Part shown: one piece after another, positions 47,695 to 54,818 of the stretch
Numbering within the stretch: the first letter of the stretch is position 1
How the letters are laid out: each line of letters begins with the position of its first letter
NCBI RefSeq assembly: GCF_003284965.1
Contig: NZ_QMEW01000012.1
Coordinates: forward strand, 1 to 64,000
Length of the DNA stretch: 64,000 nt
DNA from: Mycolicibacterium sp. GF69
Lineage (GTDB): Bacteria; Actinomycetota; Actinomycetes; Mycobacteriales; Mycobacteriaceae
Reading direction: 5' to 3'
Made by a program: the position numbers and the translations under genes
Notes under the pieces: generated by a model
The model's database searches: none
Told to the model about the DNA's origin: nothing
What the model saw: only the letters and a program-made list of their open reading frames with translations

Positions 47695-49368
47695 ATGACC
47701 TCCGCCGAGCCGGACGCCCCTGGCGCCGAGCTGACCTTCAACGACCTGCAGATTCACCCGTCGGTGCTGCGGGCCGTCGCCGATGTCGGATACGAGACCC
47801 CGTCGGCGATCCAGGCGGCCACCATCCCGGCGATGATGGCCGGCTCCGATGTCGTGGGCCTGGCCCAGACCGGCACGGGCAAGACCGCGGCGTTCGCCAT
47901 CCCGATCCTGTCGAAGATCGACACCGACAGCCGCGCTACCCAGGCGCTGGTGCTGGCGCCGACGCGTGAACTGGCGCTGCAGGTCGCCGAGGCCTTCGGC
48001 CGCTACGGCGCGCACCTGCAAGGTGTCAACGTGCTGCCGATCTACGGCGGGTCGTCCTACGGTCCGCAGCTGGCCGGGCTCAAGCGCGGCGCGCAGGTGG
48101 TCGTCGGCACGCCGGGCCGCGTCATCGACCACCTGGAGAAGGGCCGGCTCGACCTGTCCCGGCTGGACTATCTGGTGCTCGACGAGGCCGACGAGATGCT
48201 GCAGATGGGCTTCGCCGAGGACGTCGAGCGCATCTTGTCGGAGACTCCCGAATACAAGCAGGTCGCGTTGTTCTCGGCGACCATGCCGCCTGCGATCCGC
48301 AAGATCACCACCAAGTACCTGCACGATCCGGTCGAGGTCACGGTCAAGGCGAAAACCGCCACCGCCGAGAACATCTCGCAGCGCTATATCCAGGTGGCGG
48401 GCCACCGCAAGATGGATGCGCTGACGCGCGTCCTCGAGGTGGAGGAGGGCGACGCGATGATCGTGTTCGTCCGCACCAAACAAGCCACCGAAGAGGTCGC
48501 CGAACGGCTCAAGGCCAGGGGCTTCGCCGCGGCGGCGATCAACGGCGACATCCCGCAGGCGCAGCGTGAGCGCACCATCGCCGCACTGAAGGACGGCACG
48601 ATCGACGTGCTGATCGCCACCGACGTGGCCGCGCGCGGGTTGGACGTCGAACGCATCTCGCACGTGCTCAACTACGACATCCCGCACGACACCGAGTCCT
48701 ATGTGCACCGTATCGGGCGTACCGGGCGGGCCGGCCGATCCGGCGCGGCGCTGCTGTTCGTCACGCCGCGCGAGCGCCATCTGCTCAAGGCCATCGAGAA
48801 GGCCACCCGATCCAAGCTCGTCGAGGCCGAACTGCCGACGGTCGAGGACGTCAACACCCAGCGGGTGGCCAAGTTCCGCGATTCGATCACCGAAGCGCTC
48901 AACGCGCCTGGCGTCGACGTCTTCCGGAACATCATCGAGGAATACGAACGCGAGCACGACGTGCCGATCGCCGACATCGCCGCGGCGCTGGCCGCGCAGG
49001 CGCACGGCGGCGACGAGTTCTTCATGGTCGAACCGCCGCCGGAGAAGCGGCGCGAGCGCGAGGACCGGCCGCGGCGCGAGAAGCCCGATCGCAAACGGCG
49101 GGAGGGCCTCACCACCTACCGCATCGATGTGGGCAAACGGCACAAGGTCGGCCCCGGCCACATCGTCGGTGCGATCGCCAACGAAGGGGGCCTGCATCGC
49201 GCCGATTTCGGTCATATCACGATCCGCCCCGACTTCTCGTTGGTCGAGCTGCCTGCCGACCTGCCCAAAAAGACCCTCAAAGCCCTTGAGAACACCCGTA
49301 TCTCGGGGGTGAAGATCAACCTGCAACCCGACCGACGGCCGGACAAGGGCCGGCGAAAGCAGAGATGA
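47695..49368 (+). CDS. deaD: DEAD-box RNA helicase
   Basis: 557 aa (CsdA type). Q motif, AQTGTGKT (57-64), PTRELALQ, DEAD (163-166), SAT (194-196), then the second RecA fold ending HRIGRTGRAGR. The C-terminus has a charged Arg-Glu-Lys linker (about 448-472) and a DbpA-type RNA-binding domain (IGAIANEGGLHRADFGHI-like). Unwinds structured RNA in ribosome assembly and cold adaptation. The next gene overlaps its stop by ATGA. Confidence 0.95.
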   Translation: MTSAEPDAPGAELTFNDLQIHPSVLRAVADVGYETPSAIQAATIPAMMAGSDVVGLAQTGTGKTAAFAIPILSKIDTDSRATQALVLAPTRELALQVAEAFGRYGAHLQGVNVLPIYGGSSYGPQLAGLKRGAQVVVGTPGRVIDHLEKGRLDLSRLDYLVLDEADEMLQMGFAEDVERILSETPEYKQVALFSATMPPAIRKITTKYLHDPVEVTVKAKTATAENISQRYIQVAGHRKMDALTRVLEVEEGDAMIVFVRTKQATEEVAERLKARGFAAAAINGDIPQAQRERTIAALKDGTIDVLIATDVAARGLDVERISHVLNYDIPHDTESYVHRIGRTGRAGRSGAALLFVTPRERHLLKAIEKATRSKLVEAELPTVEDVNTQRVAKFRDSITEALNAPGVDVFRNIIEEYEREHDVPIADIAAALAAQAHGGDEFFMVEPPPEKRREREDRPRREKPDRKRREGLTTYRIDVGKRHKVGPGHIVGAIANEGGLHRADFGHITIRPDFSLVELPADLPKKTLKALENTRISGVKINLQPDRRPDKGRRKQR

Positions 49369-50507
49369 CCCTGTCGCGCGGGCTGGACGCGCAGGGCGGC
49401 CTGGAATCCGTCGGCAGGGCCGAACGAGTCGCCTCGCTAACCGGCATCCGCGCGGTCGCGGCGCTGTTGGTGATGCTCACCCACGCTGCGTACACCACGG
49501 GCAAGTATCCGCAGGGCTACCTCGGCCTGGTGTACTCCCGCGCCGAGATCGGGGTGCCGATTTTCTTCGTGCTCAGTGGGTTTCTGCTGTTCTCGCCATG
49601 GGTGAAGACCGCGAAGTCCGGGGCGCCGCCGCCGTCGGTGCGCCGATATGCCCGGCGCCGGGTGCTGCGCATCATGCCCGCCTACGTGGTGACCGTGCTG
49701 GCGGCCTATCTCGTCTACCACTTCCGCACCGCGGGCCCGAATCCCGGGCACACCTGGGAAGGGTTGTTCCGCAACCTCACCCTCACCCAGATCTACACCG
49801 ACAATTACCTGTATTCGTTTCTGCACCAAGGCTTGACACAGATGTGGAGCCTCGCGGTCGAGGTCGGGTTCTATGTGGTCCTGCCGCTGTTGGCGTGGCT
49901 ACTGCTCGTGGTGCTCTGCCGCCGACGGTGGCGGCCGGGCCTGCTGATGGGCGGATTGGTCGCGCTGGCGCTGATCACGCCGGCGTGGTTGATCCTGGTG
50001 CACACCACCGACTTTCTGCCCGACGGCGCGCGACTGTGGCCGCCGGCATACCTCGCCTGGTTCATCGGCGGGATGATGCTCGCGGTGTTGCAGCCGCTGG
50101 GGGTGCGGGCCTATGGGTTGGCCTGCATCCCCTTGGCGGTGGCGTGCTACTTCGTCGTGTCCACACCGATCGCCGGTGAACCCACCACGTCACCCAGCGA
50201 GCTGCGCGAGGGGTTGGCGAAGGCGTTCTTCTATGCGGTGATCGCCACGCTGGCGGTAGCGCCGCTCGCGCTCGGCGATCGAGGGCTCTACGCCAGGCTG
50301 TTGTCCAGCCGGCCGATGGTGTTCCTCGGCGAGATCTCCTACGAGATCTTCCTGATCCACCTGATCACGATGGAGTTGGTGATGGTGGAGATCCTGCACT
50401 ATCCGATCTACACCGGGTCCATCGCCATGCTGTTCCTGGTCACGTTCGTGGTGACGCTGCCGGTGGCCTGGCTCCTGCATCGGTTCACTCGCGTGCGATC
50501 CGCCTGA
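49365..50507 (+). CDS. OafA-type membrane acyltransferase (Rv1254)
   Basis: 380 aa, about ten membrane helices of the acyltransferase 3 family. LTGIRAVAALLVMLTHAAY holds the conserved Arg and His near the N-terminus; VPIFFVLSGFLLFSPW and MWSLAVEVGFYVVLP are family motifs. It would move acyl groups onto an envelope glycolipid or sugar; target unknown. Coupled to deaD by ATGA although the functions are unrelated. An 11-bp perfect inverted repeat follows 20 nt after its stop. Confidence 0.88.
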   Translation: MTLSRGLDAQGGLESVGRAERVASLTGIRAVAALLVMLTHAAYTTGKYPQGYLGLVYSRAEIGVPIFFVLSGFLLFSPWVKTAKSGAPPPSVRRYARRRVLRIMPAYVVTVLAAYLVYHFRTAGPNPGHTWEGLFRNLTLTQIYTDNYLYSFLHQGLTQMWSLAVEVGFYVVLPLLAWLLLVVLCRRRWRPGLLMGGLVALALITPAWLILVHTTDFLPDGARLWPPAYLAWFIGGMMLAVLQPLGVRAYGLACIPLAVACYFVVSTPIAGEPTTSPSELREGLAKAFFYAVIATLAVAPLALGDRGLYARLLSSRPMVFLGEISYEIFLIHLITMELVMVEILHYPIYTGSIAMLFLVTFVVTLPVAWLLHRFTRVRSA

Positions 50508-50527
50508 CGGTTCTGCGGTCGCGTTAC

Positions 50528-50566
50528 CGGGTTGATCGCAAGCAGGCTGTGCTGACGATCAACCCG
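50528..50566 (+). terminator. Perfect 11-bp hairpin downstream of the acyltransferase gene
   Basis: CGGGTTGATCG (50528-50538) and CGATCAACCCG (50556-50566) around a 17-nt loop that has its own small AGCA/TGCT stem. No U-tract follows. Position just after the deaD-acyltransferase unit makes a mycobacterial U-less terminator likely; an operator for the iron-regulated gene downstream is the alternative. Confidence 0.5.
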
Positions 50567-50639
50567 ATAAGCACGGCGGCGGCTCGCCGGGCGGCCTCTA
50601 AGACGGCGCTTCGGACAGCGCTTCAAGCGGCGAGCGATA

Positions 50640-50658
50640 TTAGGGTAGCCTAACCAGA
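50640..50658 (+). promoter_or_regulatory. IdeR iron box upstream of the siderophore-interacting protein gene
   Basis: 19-bp site starting TTAGGGTAGCCTAACC; compared with the IdeR consensus TTAGGTTAGGCTAACCTAA it matches 15 of 19 positions. It ends 22 bp before ATG 50681, where bound Fe2+-IdeR would block transcription when iron is plentiful. Confidence 0.7.
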
Positions 50659-50680
50659 ACGTTGTCACGGAGGGCTACTT

Positions 50681-51397
50681 ATGTCGGACAAGAAACCAAC
50701 GCGCGGTTTCCAGGGTGCGGTGCTCAAGCTGCTGCGCGCGGGCGACTATCGGCTGACCGTGACCGGTAAACGAGAGATCAGCCCACACTATCTGCGGCTG
50801 AGCTTCGCCGCGGGTGGCATGCTCGAGGGCTCGCCGCTGCACCCGACGATGTGGATCCGCATGTGGTTCGCCGACGGCGAGAAGCTGCATCAGCGCGGTT
50901 ACACGCTGGTGGACCCGAACCCCGCCGCCGACACCGTCGACATCGAATTCGCATTGCACGACGGCGTCGCCTCGCACTGGGCGGAGAACGCCCAACCCGG
51001 CGACACGATCGAGGTGACGGTGCTGGGCAGCAACTTCACGCTGCCCGAACCGCAGCCCGCCGGCTACGTGATCGTCGGCGACACGGCATCGCTACCCGCC
51101 ATCAACTCGCTGCTGACCGCGATCGGTGACACCCCCGCGCGGGTGTTTCTGGAGGCGGCGCACGACGACGACCACCAGCTACCGGTGGCCCGCAGCCGCG
51201 ACGTGGTGTGGGTGGACCGCAAGAACGCCGGCGAGGCGCTCATCGAGGCGGTGGCCGCGGCGTCGTTCGAGGCGCCCGATCACTTCGGCTGGGTGGCCTG
51301 CGACAACCGCACCACCCGCGCGGTGGCCAAGGTCTTTCGCGAGGAGTACAAGATCTCGAAGAAGTCGATTAAGGCCCAGGCCTACTGGGTGGCCTGA
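50681..51397 (+). CDS. Siderophore-interacting FAD/NAD(P)H ferric reductase
   Basis: 238 aa of the ViuB/SIP family. An FAD-binding beta-barrel with HYLRLSFAAGG and the RGYTLVDPNP motif (flavin loop RxYT), then an NAD(P)H domain (VIVGDTASLPAINSLL). C-terminal DHFGWVACDNRTTRAVAKVFREEY completes it. It reduces ferric siderophores in the cytosol to free iron. GGAGGG 6 nt upstream of ATG and an IdeR box predict induction by iron starvation. Not part of this block in H37Rv as I recall. Confidence 0.9.
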   Translation: MSDKKPTRGFQGAVLKLLRAGDYRLTVTGKREISPHYLRLSFAAGGMLEGSPLHPTMWIRMWFADGEKLHQRGYTLVDPNPAADTVDIEFALHDGVASHWAENAQPGDTIEVTVLGSNFTLPEPQPAGYVIVGDTASLPAINSLLTAIGDTPARVFLEAAHDDDHQLPVARSRDVVWVDRKNAGEALIEAVAAASFEAPDHFGWVACDNRTTRAVAKVFREEYKISKKSIKAQAYWVA

Positions 51398-51409
51398 CGG
51401 CTGCGGGCG

Positions 51410-51991
51410 CTACTGGGTGGCCTGCCGGCTCGGCAGCACGATCGGCAGGACGAACTCCTCGAGCATCGACCGCTCGTCGGCCTCATCATGGCCCGGGAAG
51501 AGCATCAGCGAGGTCATCACGCGCACCAGCCACCGCGCGCGGTGCGCGACCAGCTCCGGATCGTCGGGACCCAGCGATATGACGAACGCCTCGGTCAGTG
51601 CCTTAATGACCTCGGACTCCTCGGCCATCTCCGCACCGATCGGCCGCTGGGTGGTCGCGAACCAGGATGCCAGCGCAGGGCTTTCGCGGACGTTGCGCAG
51701 CGAGGCCAGCATTCCCTCGATGAGACGCTCGCGTGGATCGGTCAGCGCGTTGATCTGCTCGGTCATCTCCTGGTAGAGCCGGTAACTCTCCCGATGGACG
51801 TAGGCCGTATACAACGCGTCGCGGTTCTCGAAGTACCGATACAGCGTTGCGCGCGAACACCCTGCCGCCGAAGCGATTTCGTGCATGCCGACGGTAGCGG
51901 CCTCTTTCTGGGCGAACAGTTCGCCCGCTGCGTCCAGAATCCGGTCGGCGGCCACCTCGGTGCGCCGCGCGGCCAACCAATCGCCGGCCAT
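51410..51991 (-). CDS. TetR regulator coupled to cyp130 (Rv1255c type)
   Basis: 193 aa. HTH segment ADRILDAAGELFAQKEAATVGMHEIASAAGCSRATLYRYFENRDALY, then a helical ligand domain. ATG 51991 overlaps the cyp130 stop by one base (TGATG), so the regulator is made from the P450 mRNA and probably controls its promoter. The frame is open to 52051, but that would lie inside cyp130. A TCGTACGA palindrome over the cyp130 -10 is a candidate target. Confidence 0.88.
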   Translation of the reverse strand: MAGDWLAARRTEVAADRILDAAGELFAQKEAATVGMHEIASAAGCSRATLYRYFENRDALYTAYVHRESYRLYQEMTEQINALTDPRERLIEGMLASLRNVRESPALASWFATTQRPIGAEMAEESEVIKALTEAFVISLGPDDPELVAHRARWLVRVMTSLMLFPGHDEADERSMLEEFVLPIVLPSRQATQ

Positions 51992-53232
51992 CAGGCGGTC
52001 ACGCGGAACGGCACGGACAACGGCCGGCGAACATAACTGCCGCCGGACCACACGACCGCGGTCTCGTCGACCTCGAAATCGGGGATACGCGTCAGCAGTT
52101 CGGTCAGCGCGACCCGCGACTGCATCCGTGCCGCGGCCGCGCCGAGGCAGTGGTGGGCGCCGTGGCTGAATGTCAGGATGTTGCGCGGCTTCCGGGTCAC
52201 GTCGAGTTCGCCTGCGTCGTCGCCGAACTGGCGTTCGTCGTGGTTGCCCGACGCGTACAGCAGCAGCACCCGTCTGCCTTCCGGGATGGTCGTGTCCGCC
52301 ACAGTCACGTCGCGCGTGACGGTGCGGGCAAGTCCCTGCACCGGCGATGTCATCCGAAGGAACTCGTCAACGGAATCCGGTATCAGCGCAGGGTTTTCGG
52401 CCAGCAGTCGGCGTTGGTCGGGCCGCTGATGCAGTAGCTGCACCGAACCGCCGAGCATGCCGGTGGTGGTGTCGTTGCCGCCGGTGACCATCGTGAAGGT
52501 GAACGCCAGGATCGACAGCACGCCGGCGATGTCCCCGTCCGCGCCCACCCCCGCGGCCACCAGATGCGAAACCGTGTCATCCTCCGGTTCCGTCCGCCGC
52601 CGTTCGATCAACGCGGTGAAGTAGGCCATCATCTCGCCGAGCTTGTCGCCCAGCGTCTCCAACGCGCCGCCGATGCCCCCGTCGGCGGTGTTGGCGGCGA
52701 CGATCGCGTCGGTCCAGCCGTCGAACTTGCCGCGGTCCGCCTCCGGGACGCCGAGGTAGTGCGCGACGACCATGGACGGTAGCGGCTTGAACAACTCCGC
52801 GACGATGTCCCCGCCGCCGTTGGCGCGGATGCCCTCGATGCGTTCGACGACGTACTCGCGCACCTTCGGTTCGACCGCCTCGACCTGCCGCGGGGTGAAG
52901 CCGCGCGACACCAGCTTGCGGAATTCGGTGTGCACCGGCGGGTCCTGCATCACCATCGGCGGGTTGTCGGCCAGGCCGATGAGTTCGAGTTCGCCGTAGT
53001 TGACCGTCAACCCCTGCGCCGAGGAGAAGGTCTCGTGGTCACGCGCGGCGGCCCAGATGTCGGCATGCCGCGAGATCACGTAGTAGTCGTGGTCGGCCCG
53101 GTCCGGCGGCACCACGTGGTGGACGGGATCATGGTCGCGCAGCGCCCGGTACATCGGCCACGGATCGGCCCAGGTATTGGCGCTGGCGAGCTGGAATCGA
53201 ACCGGCGTGCCATGAGACAGAGTAGCCGTCAC
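51991..53232 (-). CDS. cyp130: Cytochrome P450 CYP130
   Basis: 413 aa. Heme-binding loop FSHGAHHCLG (355-364, ligand Cys362), ExxR at Glu290-Arg293, and the I-helix GGNDTTT (251-257), in which the usual A/G-G-x-D/E-T-T is shifted to GGND as known for M. tuberculosis CYP130. Oxidises an unknown substrate with electrons from a ferredoxin encoded elsewhere. Predicted leaderless at GTG 53232. Coupled to its TetR neighbour. Confidence 0.93.
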   Translation of the reverse strand: MTATLSHGTPVRFQLASANTWADPWPMYRALRDHDPVHHVVPPDRADHDYYVISRHADIWAAARDHETFSSAQGLTVNYGELELIGLADNPPMVMQDPPVHTEFRKLVSRGFTPRQVEAVEPKVREYVVERIEGIRANGGGDIVAELFKPLPSMVVAHYLGVPEADRGKFDGWTDAIVAANTADGGIGGALETLGDKLGEMMAYFTALIERRRTEPEDDTVSHLVAAGVGADGDIAGVLSILAFTFTMVTGGNDTTTGMLGGSVQLLHQRPDQRRLLAENPALIPDSVDEFLRMTSPVQGLARTVTRDVTVADTTIPEGRRVLLLYASGNHDERQFGDDAGELDVTRKPRNILTFSHGAHHCLGAAAARMQSRVALTELLTRIPDFEVDETAVVWSGGSYVRRPLSVPFRVTA

Positions 53233-53238
53233 GTCTCA

Positions 53239-53268
53239 TTCGTACGACACCATACGGGAACCTGTCAA
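53239..53268 (-). promoter_or_regulatory. cyp130 promoter with consensus -35 and palindrome
   Basis: Minus strand: TTGACA (53268-53263), 18-nt spacer, TACGAA (53244-53239), 6 nt, then GTG 53232. A perfect 8-bp palindrome TCGTACGA (53240-53247) overlaps the -10 and could bind the co-transcribed TetR protein. Confidence 0.5.
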
Positions 53269-53346
53269 TAGGAGCGACCTCGAAACCGACGAATTGGTCG
53301 AGCGTCGAGGTGATTAGCAACCATTACGTCGGTCCCGGCGTAACGG

Positions 53347-54720
53347 TCAGAACGCCGCCCCCGGATTGAGGATGTTGTCCGGGTCGAGCGCCTGCTTGAT
53401 CCGCCGGTTGAGTTCCATCGCCTCGGGTCCGATCTGGCCGGCGAGCCACGGCCGTTTCAGTCGGCCGACGCCATGCTCACCGGTGATGGTGCCGCCGAGG
53501 CCAACGGCGAGGTCCATGATCTCGCCGAATGCGCGGTGAGCCCGCTCTGTCATAGCGGGATCGGCGGGGTCGTAGACGATCAGCGGATGCGTGTTGCCGT
53601 CGCCGGCGTGCGCGATCACCGAGATCAGCAGTTCGTGGTTCGCGGCGATCTTAGCCACGCCGCCGACCAGATCAGCCAACGCGGGCAACGGAACTCCGAC
53701 ATCCTCGAGCAGCAGCGAGCCCTTCAACTCGACGGCGGGGATGCAGAACCGTCGGGCGGCGACGAACGCCTCGCCCTCGTCGGGGTCCGACGTCGAGAAC
53801 ACCTCCTTGGCCCCGTGTTCGGCAAACACCTCGGCCATGAACGCGGCGTCCTCGGCGCCGGAGGGACCGCGGTCATCGGAGGCGGCCACCAGCATCGCGG
53901 CGGCGCTGCGATCGAGGCCCATCTTCAGCTTGTCTTCCACGGCGTTGATCGCGACCGAGTCCATGAACTCCAGCATCGACGGGCGGATCTTGCCTGTGAT
54001 CGCCACGACGGCTTCGGCGGCCGCCTCCACCGACTCGAAACTCGCCACCACCGTGCACGCCGCCGACTGCGCGGGCAACAACTTGAGCGTGACCTCGGTG
54101 ACGACACCGAGCGTGCCCTCGCTGCCGACGAACAGTTTGGTCAGGGGTAGCCCGGCGACGTCCTTGAGCCGTGGACCGCCGAGACGCACCGCAGTGCCGT
54201 CGGCGAGCACCACCTGCAGGCCGAGCACGTAATCGGTTGTGACGCCGTACTTCACGCAGCACAACCCACCCGCGTTGGTAGCGACGTTGCCGCCGATGCT
54301 GCAGATCTCGAACGACGACGGGTCCGGCGGATACCACAGCCCGAACTCCGCGACGGTCTTCTTGACTTCCGCGTTGAGCAGCCCGGGTTGCACGACGGCG
54401 GTGCGGGTGACCGGGTCGACGGCGATGTCGCGCATCTTCTCGGTGGTCAGCACGATCGCGCCGTCGAGCGCCGACGCGCCACCGGAAAGGCCGGTGCCCA
54501 TTCCGCGCGGCACCACCGCGATCTTGTGAGCGGTCGCCCAGCGCAGCACCGCTTGTACGTCCTCGGTGCTGCGCGGCCGTACCACGGCGAGCGGTGTGCC
54601 CGCGTTCGGGTCGAAGGCCCGGTCGTGCCGGTAGGACCCCAGGATGTCCGGATCGGTGACGACGACGGCTTCCGAGCCCTCGGACAGCGCGGCGACCAGA
54701 TCGGCAAGGGGCGACTCCAC
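53347..54720 (-). CDS. GlcD-like FAD-linked oxidase (Rv1257c type)
   Basis: 457 aa (H37Rv protein about 455). FAD-binding type 4 domain with VVPRGMGTGLSGGAS, SIGGNVATNAGGLCCVKYG and FVGSEGTLGVVTE, then the FAD-oxidase C-terminal domain with HAGDGNTHP and TGEHGVGRLKR. Oxidises glycolate, D-lactate or a related 2-hydroxyacid. GTG 54720 lies 6 nt after TACCAT and is preferred to GTG 54768. It is a distant paralogue of the oxidase at 41041-42396. Divergent from the LuxR gene. Confidence 0.9.
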   Translation of the reverse strand: MESPLADLVAALSEGSEAVVVTDPDILGSYRHDRAFDPNAGTPLAVVRPRSTEDVQAVLRWATAHKIAVVPRGMGTGLSGGASALDGAIVLTTEKMRDIAVDPVTRTAVVQPGLLNAEVKKTVAEFGLWYPPDPSSFEICSIGGNVATNAGGLCCVKYGVTTDYVLGLQVVLADGTAVRLGGPRLKDVAGLPLTKLFVGSEGTLGVVTEVTLKLLPAQSAACTVVASFESVEAAAEAVVAITGKIRPSMLEFMDSVAINAVEDKLKMGLDRSAAAMLVAASDDRGPSGAEDAAFMAEVFAEHGAKEVFSTSDPDEGEAFVAARRFCIPAVELKGSLLLEDVGVPLPALADLVGGVAKIAANHELLISVIAHAGDGNTHPLIVYDPADPAMTERAHRAFGEIMDLAVGLGGTITGEHGVGRLKRPWLAGQIGPEAMELNRRIKQALDPDNILNPGAAF

Positions 54721-54726
54721 AGGGCA

Positions 54727-54732
54727 ATGGTA
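54727..54732 (-). promoter_or_regulatory. -10 element TACCAT for the GlcD-like oxidase
   Basis: Minus-strand TACCAT, 6-nt spacer TGCCCT, then GTG 54720. It decides the start. Confidence 0.5.
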
Positions 54733-54806
54733 CGAGTACTTCCCGCGGCCACGTCCGTCGCTGACCAAGGCTCTGCGAAACGCGCGTGAGTGGCAATACT
54801 GCGGGA

Positions 54807-54812
54807 TATAGT
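54807..54812 (+). promoter_or_regulatory. -10 element TATAGT for the LuxR gene
   Basis: TATAGT, 6-nt spacer TCCGCC, then GTG 54819. An earlier in-frame GTG at 54786 would lie upstream of this promoter. Confidence 0.55.
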
Positions 54813-54818
54813 TCCGCC

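Noticed and set aside
46573..49326. A 917-codon open frame antisense to lprE and deaD, and similar long frames opposite kgd, the nuclease-helicase and the DUF4190 region
   Set aside because: They mirror the high-GC third positions of the genes on the other strand, are rich in Arg, His and Gln, and show no family motif.
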